From Stratiolaelaps scimitus (lineage: Eukaryota > Arthropoda > Arachnida > Mesostigmata > Laelapidae): 64,000 nt of DNA. A model generated the notes under the pieces. The model ran no database searches. It was not told the origin of the DNA and saw only the letters and a program-made list of their open reading frames with translations. Each line of letters starts with the position of its first letter. Positions within the stretch are counted from its first letter, which is position 1. The stretch lies in NCBI GenBank assembly GCA_019614645.1, contig JABWDB010000007.1, forward strand, positions 11,421,501-11,485,500, in the 5' to 3' direction. The translations under genes were made by a program, and so were the position numbers. Shown here in pieces: positions 47,101-59,341 of this stretch.

Positions 47101-48358
47101 CTCAACAGTTCATTGACGAGTTTACAGCCGTGTGCCGGTATGGATCTTCTTGGTACACCTAATCTTTACACTTGCGCCTCGCCTCTGTTCCCACTCGTGG
47201 AAAACGTGTTTAGAATCGACATCGAGGTTGACGGGCCCATCTTATCGGGGCAACGAATGCAGCCTACCAACGTCTCGTAATAGAATACGACGGCCATAAT
47301 AAGCATTTCTCATAGACACACATACAGACGCACATAAACACACCTAAATATAGATAGGCTGACATCTACAGGCTACGCTGTGCTTTCGGGAGAATTCATG
47401 CGCGATGGTGGTGATACTACAGAATGGGCGGACAATGGATGTCTTCAAAAGCCAAAAGAAATGTGGGATCATTTACCTAAAGCGTCGTCTCATGCGTGGA
47501 AGCCACCCTTGAGCCAAAGCTGGCCGACCGCCTCGATAGTGAGTTGAGGTGCGACAGGTCTGATCACCAACTCTGGCGAATCGGTGTGAAAAGGGTGGAT
47601 CAATGATGGTCAAAACAATGCCCGAAGCCCGCAGTGACCCAGTCCAAGTTCGCCAGCCACCATCTCATTCAGCTGCCGAGGATGCCTAAATGCCTCTCGC
47701 CGATCCCGTGTAAACATTCAGGCTATAATTCTGAAAGTGTTGGCAGCAGCAGCACCTATGTCTTGGTGCTCGTATTGCAGCAATATTGGAATGTGCTCAC
47801 GTGCTTGTTTTTCGATGGGACTAACCTGCCCTCAGGGAGAACCTGCCGCGGCCTCTAGTATCGCCACTAATTCGCCCAGTCTCCCATGCTGGAGACAGTG
47901 GTCTCTTGCTCCATTCTCCCCCACACGCACACACACACACACGCACTCACGTACGCAAACCCACACAGCCACTTTACGGAATAGCGAGACAGACGAGTAA
48001 GGTGAATTAACGCGGTTTGAGCTATCAACCAACGCAAACGACTCTCAGCGCCCTATCGAGAGAGAGAGAGAGAGAGAGATAGAGACAGCGAGAGCAGCGT
48101 CCAGGCGGGACGGAGAACTGACGATAGCGTAGAACGGCTGTCTCGCCTTAAGATCCTCCGGTGCTACCTCCTGACGATCGCATGATCATTAACCACAACA
48201 ATAGCAATAACAACACCAACAGCGACAACATCAGCGCGGATATTCACTTTACTTCGACGGTGGTCGCTAACCTCCACGGCTGTGTTCTCTAGCGTACGCC
48301 GGCGGCTTCGGTCCTTTACTACACCCAGTGGTTGTAGTTCTTCTCGCCGTAGCGGCTC
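44101..48358. other. non-coding, microsatellite-rich stretch
   Basis: An AT array lies at 44,919-44,952, GAT repeats at 46,287-46,303, CA repeats at 47,922-47,943 and GA repeats at 48,058-48,090. Frames up to 143 codons exist, for example + 44,239-44,670, without domains. The tract gtttttcggcgac near 44,187 resembles the inverse of the SINE tail but is too short to call. Confidence 0.55.
48058..48090. repeat. (GA)n microsatellite
   Basis: Ten or more GA units, then degenerate. Confidence 0.9.
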
Positions 48359-48405
48359 TGTGGACGTTAAACGTTGGCCGAGAGTCAGCCCGAAATAGTT
48401 TCGTT
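48359..48405 (+). mobile_element. SINE 3' fragment with terminal hairpin
   Basis: tgtggacgttaaacgttggc, then cgagagtcagcccgaaatag aligns with 16,673-16,711 and 59,366-59,393. The hairpin is ggccga-gag-tcagcc (48,376-48,390) with one mismatch. Confidence 0.6.
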
Positions 48406-48446
48406 TTGTGGTAATGGTGATCTCTCGCCCCGTCCGGTGTCAAAAG

Positions 48447-48558
48447 AGTTTATCGAAACGCCCATCCCGTTGTTGTATATAAATATTCGCGAACCACTCT
48501 ACAAAGCGCTCGTTAGAGAGATATTGCCTAGATGTTTTACCGGTACTGTTATGGTTAC
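48447..48558 (+). CDS. candidate exon downstream of a SINE fragment
   Basis: A pyrimidine-rich ctctcgccccgtccggtgtcaaaag gives a possible acceptor, and GGTTAC|GTGAGT a strong donor at 48,558|48,559. The frame stays open right to the donor and reads FIETPIPLLYINIREPLYKA, then LVREILPRCFTGTVMV, which looks protein-like. The frame extends 5' into the SINE fragment, where it should not be trusted. No family recognised. Confidence 0.28.
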
Positions 48559-49097
48559 GTGAGTGATACGTGCCTCTTGATGATCATAAATCATGAAGAG
48601 ATATGATATTAAGGTGATGATAGTTAAGGTGTTCTTTTTGTTCTGTGGGGGGATGTGATATGCTCATCTATCGATGTGCATGCTGATGCGTGTAATGCTC
48701 GATTTCAGAAGAAGTCTCAAAGAAAAGCTCCGTGTAACGTCTGTGTGATGACTAAGAGGCGGTGGATTGGCATGATCCAAACGGGTTGGAAATCCGCGGC
48801 ATGTGAGAACTCCGAAAACAGGAAAGGAGATCCAGAAAAAATATTAACGCAGTAGGCCTACTGGGAGATACTTCCGACTGGACTGATCGTTGCTGCGGGC
48901 GGCGACGGTGGTGCGTCACTGGGGTCAAGTGACTTCTTGTTGTGATTGGTCTGAGTTGTGATTCATGGAATAATATTAATAATGATAAGTGATTGTTAGG
49001 GACAATGTTGGCTCTAAAGGAAGTTAACCCTTCGCGGAATTTGTGAAACCTAGTGAAAGCCAAGTACGGAAATAAGAAAAAATCAGCAACAAGAATC
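48559..49097. other. non-coding stretch, possible 5' UTR of next exon
   Basis: No repeat or frame supported. The last 150 bp could be untranslated leader for the ATG at 49,098. Confidence 0.5.
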
Positions 49098-49137
49098 ATG
49101 AAGACCATGAGAAGAGTGCAGGTTCACCCTGCTAAAG
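49098..49137 (+). CDS. candidate short first coding exon
   Basis: An ATG at 49,098 (context aatcATGa) is followed by 13 codons, MKTMRRVQVHPAK, and then CTAAAG|GTAAGTGT. This is an almost perfect match to the 5' splice consensus at 49,137|49,138. Very short first coding exons are common in animal genes. Without the next exon the product is unknown. Confidence 0.35.
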
Positions 49138-49186
49138 GTAAGTGTAGATGTATTAAGTGCAGTGCATTATGAGTATGTTACAAGTG

Positions 49187-49330
49187 GAGCTCGATGGCGT
49201 GGTGAATTCGTGTGCGCCGTGCAACCGGAGGAGACACGTAGGTAGCTGCACGGGTTCGAACCCCACAGTTGCATTTTAGGGGTTCGTCTTACGAAGCAAT
49301 GCACGCTGAGAATCACCCCGAAAAAAATAT
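49187..49330 (+). mobile_element. tRNA-derived SINE, near complete
   Basis: An A-box-like tggcgtggtgaattcg (49,195-49,210) and a textbook B-box gggttcgaacccc (49,252-49,264) are followed by a body, ggggttcgtcttacgaagca, shared with 16,632. The end is cgctgagaatcaccccg then aaaaaaa (49,304-49,327), a diverged form of the family hairpin plus A-rich tail. The length of about 140 bp suits a small SINE. No clear target duplication. Confidence 0.7.
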
Positions 49331-52300
49331 AAAAATGTGCAGCAGACTGATTGTCCGCGGAGCTATGCGGAGTTCTATTTGTTAACGAGAAGGTAAATGT
49401 AAAGCTTTATTGGTTTATTAAAGGAGCTGCAATTTTGAAATGCTTTAGCTCTTTTATATGTCATCACGCAACGGAAACTCACCATTTGTTAGTTGCCCCT
49501 TCTGTATGTTAGACATACAGCAATTATACGTAGCAGGTCACGTTAGTTCGTATACTGGCCCCCGAAATACAAAGCTTGATACCGTCCATAGAATTACTAA
49601 ATTATAGTCTTATATTTACAAGGGGTCTAAATGTTCTGTAAGTTGTCTTAAATTTCGATGATCACCTGCTCAATTATTAACACATGTCCACGAGGTATAA
49701 TTATTGCCTAAGTTATCTGAATAATTGAAATTAAACACATATCATTGTCGTACACCTTTACGATTGACGAATATAAGTTCCATAAAACATAGTAACTTCA
49801 TAACATTTAACACATATAATTATAAGTTGGACGTATTAAGAATCCAACCCTTGCTTGTACCATTTTTGTTCGGCTACGATCTAGCATTTTTGTTAGGTAG
49901 GCAATGCACTGTGTGGGTTAGCTATTTCTGGCACGAAATTACATCAGCATTACTTCGACAACATCTGCATAGCAGCTATGAAATATTTGGAAATATTCTC
50001 ATTTTTTTTCAATGTCTCCTATCTCTCTCTCTCTCCCTCTTTCTTTCTCGTAAGACAGACTCCATCATCTGTGTGGTGAGCCCGCGAAAAGTACGAATGA
50101 CCCCGACCATCGTGGTATATGTGTCATCAACAAATGTCGATGATAATTTCATAAGGAGAAACAGAGAGACGCGAACGTGATTTGCAACTTGCTCGAAACA
50201 CACTGAGTGCTACTGGTAGCTGGCTGGTGGCGTCGGCCGTGCCTTTCTAGCGTTTTATAATTTATGGAAGAAATCCTGTTTTGACAACAGCAGTCTCCTG
50301 TCCTCCTCACGGCTTCGGCAAAGATGATGTTCTCTCTCTCTCGCTCGCTCGCTCCCTCTCATCAGCAAACATGGTTTCTGCTTTTTTCTCGTCGCGGCCT
50401 GCCGTTCACCCGAATACGGGGCGGTATGACGCGTGTCTGAACGAATCGCATCCCATAAATTTCGTATTCATATCAGCAGAAAAAAGCTGCATGGGTTGAG
50501 ATCCTCCTCGGGGCGGCCCGTGTCTCGTCTTGCGCGTTGTTGGAGCGCAACACTTTGTCGAAATATGGCAAAGGTGGCATTGGTCTATTTACTGCTGCTG
50601 CTGTTGTAAACTATAGTAATGATTTGTATGTAAACTAATAATATTAACAAAACTCACAGATAAGAGTCATCATTTACTATGTACAATTAAATTGTGCGTA
50701 TTTTGGCAAATTTCGACAAATGATTTGTTGATAAGCTATTCCGGTCCGGGCCTCGTTAGATGCAGAAATTCATCCTATAAACTAACATCATCTACAATGG
50801 AACAATTTCCTATCCTCGAACTTAGGCGTACGCTGCTGCTACCGCTGCTCTTAAACGCGACGCCAAATCGAGTGGCTTGCTTTTGTTAAAAATGACATAT
50901 TACTAGAAACATATATGAACTCCAACGACACAGCTACGAAGATAGTTGGACCTTGCGGTCCGCTCTGCAGCTCAATGGACGTGAGTAGATTTGTCACATT
51001 CACCGCTGTTAGATACCGTTCGTCCAACAGCGGCGCTTTACGCCCCGTCAGATAGAGTGCGGCATCGTACGAATCAATTGACGATGCACACAGCGAACTC
51101 ATCATTGACCAGACAACATCACATAACGCCACGAGCTCTCTCTCCTCTATCTCAGCCTCTGTTGCCTTCTGTATTATCCGTCTTGGTTTGTCTTCTCGCT
51201 TTGTCACTCGAATAGCATCCCCGTTCATTCATCGTTCAGCTGTTCATTCATCTATGTTCGTCAGTCAGTCACCACCACCATCATCATCATTAGCATCAGC
51301 ACCGTCTGCTCTACGGTGAAGCAGGCAGCGAGATGGTGATGTGATAATAGTATAATCGTAGTACTCGCAATGAAGACTGCTGCTGATGCTGTAGCTATTG
51401 CTGCGACATCATCATTGAAAGACCTGTGGTCGCCGCAGCGGCAGCGGCATAGGCCTGTTTTCATCGAGTGCGCCCCTGCTATTCCCCGCTCCCTCTCACT
51501 GGTTCTTCGTTAGTCAAACACTTGAGAAACACAGACAAACAACCGCCTGCACCCTAAATGTATGTCGGCGTCGTCTATCCGCGTATACGTATATACGCTG
51601 TACATGTATGTGTGTGTGTGTGTGTGCGTCGGTGTGTCTACGAGTATATATAGCATAAGATGATATGTCCACCTGCCACGTAGTTGTCTTCAGTGCTTGT
51701 TCTTATTTGGCCTTTTCCCCGATTGTGTCCCGCACGCGTACGTCGTCTTCGAGTCGAGATCGAGCAAAGACACACACACACACAAACAAACAAACACTGT
51801 TTGCGGTGAGGATTTACTTCACCACAACACACACACGCACACGGTTAGATGTGTTGGCGGCAACGGTGGTCGCGGCTGCTGTTGCTGCGCAGAGGGACCG
51901 TTACGGTGATATTCGACCAGATCTCTTCGGTCATAACCGCCGCGTGTCAACGCCCATAGCTGTCACAGGCACCGCTGGTTAACGTACAGCAGCATACGAA
52001 TATTACGACGGCTACTGGTTGGTGCCTGCTGTTATTACTGTGACAAAATAGAAAAACGTATACATTCATGCGTACTGTGATTGAGCAGCGGTCCGCGGCT
52101 TAGCCCGATCTGGCCGATGGGGTCTCACGATGACGACAACTGCTACGTTTGCTATGTCATACGACAACTGCTATTTCAACCGATGTTAATAATAATAATA
52201 ATAGTAATAATACTAATATTGAGATTGAGAAAAGAGAGAGAGAGAAAAAAGTGGAACGTGATGTTCGTGATCTGGAACCGCCCAACAACGGTGATGCCTG

Positions 52301-54274
52301 ATGTTGTTGATACACTACTGATGTTGATGTTGACGCTTCGACGGTGGACGGATGCGCGTTTTTGTTGTTCATGGGTGTGTTTGTCTGTTTGTGTGTGTGT
52401 GTGTATTGCAACTTCTCTACCATTCCTTCCGGCGTTCCCTTCATTTCATGTTTGTCAATGTATATATATATATATATCAATATATATATTGATGAACACG
52501 AATATGATATATGTTTAATTGAATGTCTTTAATTTACATGGCAATATTCTTATTCGATACGCAGCGGCTGCTTAGTTGCTGCCCGCAATCCGTTGGTAAT
52601 ATCTCACCGTCAACGGTACAAAATATTATATATCATAGTCGGTGTATTGTGCGTTTTCGAATATTGTCTTATATAATAAATATATGAATATTCTCTGATG
52701 TGTTTTAGATTCATTTTTGAGGGCCCTTTTTAAAAATTCCTTTTTGCTGAGAGGAAGCCCTTCTCATACAGACATAACATATCCTTCTTATTCAGATGTT
52801 AAAAACAATTAAATGTCACAAACAACGAACACCTGTCCTCATGGAGCCGCTAATATTTGCGCGGTTCTGATCAGACCAGCGATACACTTGTGTGGACTCG
52901 CTAAAAGTCAATACATGAAATTCAATTCACATGACTAAAATCGCCAAAAGCATTTAAGACGTGAGCGCCTACGGTGAGTTTCACGTACGATGGAATTAAC
53001 GACTAGCTTGTTGTAGATCAGCTCCATTAGTCCGACACGAGGAGGCGATGTGCGTGTGTGTGTGTGTGTTGTTCATGAAGAATAGAAAACGCATCGATAA
53101 CCAATGTCCCAGGAAAAATTAACGTTCTTGATGCTACCTCCCAACATCACGTACATCGTGCCAGGCCACCAAGCCGTGATAGCCTCAGGCCACTGAGCAC
53201 ATCGAACGGACATGAACATATACCTGGTATAAATTCACGTGATGACGCTCACGTGATTTAATCCTCGTCGCATCGACATTAGACGTTGCCGCTATTAGAC
53301 GTTGGATCACTTCCAGATACAATACATCTTCATACACGAAGAGCTGTTGTATAGGGCGATGGGAAAGCGATCTCCTTCGATATTTTCGGAGATTTACAGA
53401 CAAATCAAAAGTCAACAAATGAGGCGACGATGAGGTGATGATGCGCCTGGAGGCAACTACCAAAGCATAATATATATATATATAATCTATGGGTCGAGTA
53501 AACTGAGCAAGAAAATGTGTGTAAAAAACGTGTGTACTATCTGACGGAACATCAAAGTCACTCGTGAAGCGAGCGAAAGGAATGAGTAATCTTTTCTCGC
53601 TGAACGGCGTGGGTCATCATTTCTCATCGGCGAAGAACAGAGGGAACGGCCATACGAGCAGGCGACCGAGCAACCGTCCGACCACACGAACGCATCAACG
53701 ACCAACAAACAAACTGAGCAGCGGTTTCTCCACTTCTTAATAATTCCATATTGAGTGACATGTGCATGAATGACATTAGCCGGTGGAGCGCGCGCCATCA
53801 TCAACAGAAGATGGATTAGTGGCACTCCCCTCGTGATCGACCTTTGGCGGCCTCCACTAGCAAGGCGAGTTGTACGAAGGAACAACGTGTGAATGAGTAG
53901 ACGGACAAACTGAAATGAAGCCATCGGTCTGACTCCGGTGAAAAGAGAGAGAGAGAGAGAGGGTGGCTGTATCCAACGGGAAAAGCGGCTGATGCTGCAG
54001 AAAGGCGAAGAATACAACCGTGGAGAGAGATACGCGACACGACGAAGAGTTGGCGGATAGGAACGAAACGAGAAACGGGTATCTCTCTATTTTCGATTGG
54101 CAGAAACGGCATTGCTGATGCCGCCACCGCTAATCGTGTAAATATGATAATGTTTCTCTTTTTTTTTGATTTTGCCTGTCGCCGTGGACTCGTACGAGGG
54201 GAAACTTCTCTCTGCGACTCGCCACGTTGAGAAACTCGCCGATTGCGCGATGATACGTAGCGTTGGTCACTCAC
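49331..54274. other. non-coding, microsatellite-rich stretch
   Basis: Contains the repeat copy at 49,389-49,433 and actggcccccgaaa at 49,553. CT tracts lie at 50,021-50,050 and 50,331-50,358. GT runs lie at 51,607-51,626, 52,391-52,404 and 53,051-53,070, CA at 51,770-51,782, AAT at 52,187-52,219 and AT at 52,460-52,490 and 53,468-53,485. No gene is supported. Confidence 0.55.
52187..52219. repeat. (AAT)n microsatellite
   Basis: About eight AAT units with two interruptions, followed by an irregular GA run. Confidence 0.9.
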
Positions 54275-54553
54275 ATCGTGGATGATCGTGTGGCCGGGGA
54301 GTTTGCCTCGGAAGACGAGAAGCAATGTCTGCCTTAGCTGAATCCGGGCAATAGTCAGCTTACAGTTGGTAACATGATCAGCACAAGCTGCTGTTGTCGG
54401 TGACGACAAGAAATTGTCAAGTCGTTGTGTTTCGTCGGAGAAAATTCCCAAATGTATTTGACAGTGCCCGCTCCGCAGGCAGGGTCCGTCGGTGCTACCA
54501 CAAAACGATATGCGAACGATATGTTGTGTTAACGGGCGCCTTTGTATCTCCAT
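54275..54553 (-). CDS. Cys-containing minus-strand exon candidate
   Basis: A minus frame from an ATG at 54,553 is open for 93 codons to CACGAT|GTGAGTGAC at 54,275|54,274, a good donor. The segment has five cysteines (FCGSTDGPCLRSGHCQIH, then CADHVTNCKLTI) and ends LVFRGKLPGHTIIHD. If the donor is ignored the frame runs on to 53,816 as 245 codons, one of the longest non-transposon frames here, but the extension becomes S- and L-rich and reads through a GA microsatellite. A secreted or extracellular segment is conceivable; no family is assigned. Confidence 0.27.
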
Positions 54554-54920
54554 GCAACTAGCTGAAGCGGAGAACGAGTTTGACTAGATATATTGGGGCC
54601 GCGTCGATCGCGTTGCTGCAATGAATCGCATGAATAAAGTGGAGCAAAACTGAATCGCGTCGGCAGGTTTACACTCAGCAGTCGGCCAATGAGCGTTCGT
54701 GTATATGGATATGGTCATCATTAACATCATTTTGCTGATCATTATTAGGGCTCATCGTAGAGGATCGAATCTGACCCAAAACGACTGTATACCACACTGC
54801 CCGCTGCAGGCGAGAAAACCTGTTCAAAACAAGTGAACTGTTTCGCTGCTTCATATATATATAGATGATACCTATTACATCTATATAAATATATATATAT
54901 ATATATATATAGATGATACG

Positions 54921-54951
<31 letters not shown>

Positions 54952-55721
54952 GATAGATGATACGTATTACATCGTCCCTCCGGATGCTCCTTCGTACAAA
55001 CAACCCATAGAGCGGGACAGAAACCAGTGCTACTGGACTAGTCGACACTAATTATCATAGAATGACCGCAACAACGGACACAAAAGTCGACAAAAAATCG
55101 GATCGTCGCATTCATCGACCACGAGCAACTCATTACTCCTGCAGCTAAATACAAACATCATCATAGTAGAGGTATCATGATAGTGTTATGCTGCCGTGCT
55201 GCCTATCAGCTCCTGATATTGATGCATTTGTGGTTAATTAGTACGCGATCATTGGGATCGTTAGAGTAATGAAATACGAGACGCTGCTACTTCTCCATTC
55301 ATATTATCCGGGGACACGAATGGACCATCGAAGAGGTGGAGTTGTAGCGCTTCTTCTTGTTGTTGCTTTTGTTCTGCTAGTGTGTCTAGCTATTTACTCA
55401 GTGTAAATCTACTACTTTGAATGAATGGGTTTGTGTTGTCAATGAGCGTTGTCGCGATCAAACACTCTGCAGTCGTAAGTTCGAGATCGACACGTCCTCA
55501 TGTCGGAACAACACATATTTGTCAAACCAGCAGCTACATTGTCTGACTGCGCTGTCTAAAAACGTGTCAGTGTACGTTAGCATTGTCGTAGGATCTAAGT
55601 TTTCCACCTTCCCCAGAGATCGAAGTAATGCCAACCGTGCCAACTCTGGGGAAGAGATACACTCTCAGCAGAGGATGGTTTTAGCAGGCAAAGGCGTTTT
55701 GTCATCCACGTTAACTCCCCT
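54554..55721. other. non-coding stretch with compound AT array
   Basis: Apart from the array at 54,853-54,972 nothing is supported. Confidence 0.6.
54853..54972. repeat. compound minisatellite, three units of about 46 bp
   Basis: The 15-mer agatgatac[c/g]tatta occurs at 54,863, 54,911 and 54,955, each followed or preceded by (AT)n. This makes a tandem array of three units with spacing 48 and 44 bp. Confidence 0.85.
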
Positions 55722-55810
55722 GCACTGGATCGGCCCACTTTCATCGAGATTGGAAGGTGTCTCTGGTGGTGTCCGTACGTTTGAAGGAAATTTCCTCCTC
55801 TCAAAAAAAA
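55722..55810 (+). mobile_element. 88-bp poly(A) retroposon, copy A
   Basis: gcactggatcggcccacttt, then tctctggtggt, cgtacgtttga and aaatttcctcctc, ending in a short A-run. It aligns with 56,654-56,746 with scattered substitutions and one indel. Both copies start matching at the same base. No pol III boxes and no coding frame. Confidence 0.75.
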
Positions 55811-56642
55811 TAATCTAGGTTTTCTATACGAGAATCGTCAGTGAGTGCCGCCGCTGCTATGGTGAACAAGCCGTTTATGACACATGTATTATATGATGCG
55901 CAATGATAGTCGATCATCGAAAGCTGACATCGAAATTGAACAACAGTTTGTCAATATTCGTTCTGTTGTTCTGTGTGTATGCCTCGTGTTGAAACCTGGA
56001 TGAATCTATTGTAGAATGGAATCGCTACGGCACTGACCAAGCTGGAGCAAACCTTGAATCATTTTGAAACGGACCTCTGCAGCAATACGATGCGCATTTC
56101 TCTCTGGAAAATTCAAACTTTTTATAATGAACAGCGTGTCCAACGTTCGTCTACGTTCGCTTCGATGACTCATCGTGCTCCGTGGATATCCATTTGGTGG
56201 ACAGCACGGCTTATGTATGGACTCAGACTGTTGTGGGTTTCTCTCCTTCCGTGTCAACGGACGGCTCGGCCGCCCACCAGCCCTCGGGCTGGTAGACACA
56301 ATTAAAATCGATACCTCTTACTACCGCTGGCTACGAGTACTCAACGTCCTGTACAGATTGAGCTGCCAAAAGTCGTTGAAGGCTTCTGATGAGGAGGATC
56401 AAAAGAGCAGATGGTGATGATGAATGGCATATGCTGGGGCGGAATTGCTGGAGAAGAAGGCGATTCGCTGAGGAGACCGTATTCTACTAAAGGTGTCCAC
56501 TGCTCCCGCTTTTACAGCTGCTTTGTGCTAGCCACCCTTGAAATATCATAGCAATATCGATTTTATTATATGTACGTGCGATGCATAATAGATGCCTCGA
56601 TGGTGGCGTTACTGTAAGGAGTGCATCCACTTGCAGAGGACC
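55811..56642. other. non-coding stretch
   Basis: No gene or repeat supported; frames of 80 to 97 codons overlap on both strands. Confidence 0.55.
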
Positions 56643-56760
56643 AGATCGACAAAGCACTGGATCGGCCCACTTTCATGGAGATTGGAATGTCTCTGGTGGT
56701 AACCGTGCGTTTGAAAAAAATTTCCTCCTCAAAAAAAAAAAAAAAAGATCGGCAAAGCAC
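56643..56760 (+). mobile_element. 88-bp poly(A) retroposon, copy B, with target duplication
   Basis: The body (56,658-56,745) ends in a run of 16 A. It is bounded by agatcgacaaagcac (56,643-56,657) and agatcggcaaagcac (56,746-56,760), a 15-bp target duplication with one mismatch. This proves retroposition by LINE-type endonuclease priming. The element shares its 5' and 3' limits with copy A. Confidence 0.82.
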
Positions 56761-57407
56761 AGTGCACACGCACCACATGCAAAAGAAACAGCAACAAGTC
56801 CACATGTGCAAAGTAGAGTATTTAAAGTTTATCCAATACGAGATTCGTCCGAACGCCGGCAATACCGTCGACCATAGTGGAATATACAATATCTCCATAA
56901 ACGAAGATGATCCTGAATTTCCCAGATACAAACGATTAGTATAGGCAGGCATTTGTTGTAGCAAGCTGTCATTATCGGTATGTAGGAGCCGTAATGTTGT
57001 ATTATCTATTAGACTTAGATGGGCAATAGGTTTTTCCTCACTTGAGGTGTGTCTCTCAACCTAGTCAGCTCTTCTGGCAGCCATCTAGCTTGCTTGAGTT
57101 CACACCCCCGTGTAACACCAACAAATATAGTCATTGAGAACAGCTCCGTGGGATGTCTACTACATGTATAGGTCGGCACAGCTTTGCTGAAATGCAAAAC
57201 CTGTCGTACGATCATTTACGTTCGGGCTTGTTAGTATCTATTTCGGCCCGACCCTCCAGCGTTATAACACTTTTATGGTAATATGAATAGGGTTGGATGT
57301 AAGCAAGTGGTGTTGCATACAACACCCATATATTATATCTGTAGGTGTCGGGAAGGCACAAAGTTTGACATGCGTCTGTAAGTGAACCGGTGGCGTACTC
57401 TCTCTCT

Positions 57408-57451
<44 letters not shown>

Positions 57452-59341
57452 CTAACTGACATTCGAACGCTGTTGTGTTCTGCTGGGGTAGTATTTTTTT
57501 TGGAAAAGTTAAGTCGTGCCCCACATCGACGCTTGGGATGTCGTCCCTCATCGGCTTATTGGTCTTGATTGTCCAATGTCGCAACTTATTTAGTTGAAGC
57601 TTTGCTTTGCTTGAGACACTGTAATCTAATACTTAACATTCTCACACGTACCACTGTCGAATCCATTGCGGTAACCCTTTGCCAAGCAATGTATGGCCAA
57701 TTAACATGATAATTCGTTGTCATGTAGTAGTCGTATCTTCAAAATCGAAAGGAGGGCTCATTATGAGCTCACGATTCACGGAGATCCCTTTTCCAGATGC
57801 TTTCCAAAACTACGCACGAGCTCAGAGGCAATTTTCCAAGGCTGGAAAAACGTTTTCTCATTGTGTGGTATACAGCCGCATGAAAAAAATGCGTCGAATA
57901 TCGTCACCGCCGTATATAGGTATGTACATCATGTCTACACCATTTATCAACAGACCGGCTACAAGTATGGCCACTGGTTTCAACGGAGTATCAAAGTCAA
58001 TGCTGTACACAGCACACCGTCCAAACGAAAACAAATTAAAGTATCGCTTATTTCCAGAGAATACATGAGTTACTCTCCAACCTTTCACCGTCAGCATGAA
58101 ACCTTTATATTCTCATCACTACCCTACACTTCACCCTGAGTTGGCACAATACCGCCGCCTTCCGGCCGGGCATCACCGCAGGTACAGCTGCCGTAATTCA
58201 CCTGGGTGACGCTGGCTTTCATTCTTAATACTTCACAATTTATATGGCTAATTACGTTATTATAATGGTGGTAATTTGCGATGATTGTCTGTAATTATTC
58301 GCGTCGACCATTACAGCCATCCCGTTATAGCGAATCCTTACTAACTAACTAACTAACTGGTCCTTGTGTGAAATAGCTTTTCCTTACAACGCGCGCGACC
58401 CCCTTGAACGATATACACACACACACACGGATACACACAGAATATACAACATACGCAGCGATTCGCAGCGATGCACTTTAGCCACTGTCTCGATGAATGT
58501 CAGAACGGTGGTTCTACAATACTAAAATAACAACGGAAGATTTGTCGCTACTGTCACTTTGATAGTTTCTCCCTAAGCAGCATATACTCACTCACACAAA
58601 CACACACACACACACATACAAACTCGGACACAGGCGCGCACTAAGCACCCATATATCAGAAGCTTTCTAGGCGACCTCCAGATCTTACGCGCTGATTGCA
58701 GTGCGTCTAGTCGGGTAGGAAAATCAGGCGAGCGATGTTGTCCAGGGCTACAGTTGTTGTTATTCTTGTCTATTATATGTGTACGCAACCACCGTGCGAA
58801 TATCGCAGTGGTGTATCACGGTCCGTGTTGCTCTGTCTCTGTGTGAGTGAGTGTTATGTGTCTGTGTGTTCAGCATTAGACGGTTGGGCAGCGGCGTAGC
58901 GATTCCGCAGTGTGAATGGCTGCTCGGGGCTAAACAGCGGCAATGGGCGATTCGCTGGTGTGCTACCGCGCACAGAGTAAGATGAATCCAGTATATGTAT
59001 TATAATAAGAATAATAATAATAATACAAAGGCGCCCACTGTCCTTCTGCCGTGGCCGGACTACTTCACTCAGCTGCTGTGCTTCTTTGTTGCCTATGGGA
59101 GAGGCGGGGTCTAACAGCGTTAACTGTATCTGATCAAAGTTTCCGCTCATTCGATGTTTTCCCAGAGTCGGGCCATTTGCACATGCGTGTATATACCGGA
59201 AATGTACTGAAATCGTACCACAGGAATTAGTGCATTCTTGTATTCGAATATCTACGGTATCTACGGTAACGGAGCGTACGATGGTAATCATGGTTGCGAT
59301 CGTGGCCGCCAATGGAGCGGCTATACATTCTACACGATGAC
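56761..59341. other. non-coding, microsatellite-containing stretch
   Basis: A CT/AT compound array lies at 57,399-57,445 and a (CTAA)n run at 58,339-58,358. CA runs lie at 58,417-58,430 and 58,587-58,620, and AAT at 59,000-59,026. A small hairpin, ttttcca / tggaaaa, lies near 57,832. + frames at 57,679-58,139 overlap in two phases and have no motif. Confidence 0.55.
57399..57445. repeat. (CT)n(AT)n compound microsatellite
   Basis: Five CT units pass into about 18 AT units. Confidence 0.95.

Noticed and set aside
53816..54274. C-terminal extension of the 245-codon minus frame
   Set aside because: Becomes S/L-rich and reads a GA microsatellite as SLSLSLF; kept only the part before the GTGAGT donor as a candidate.
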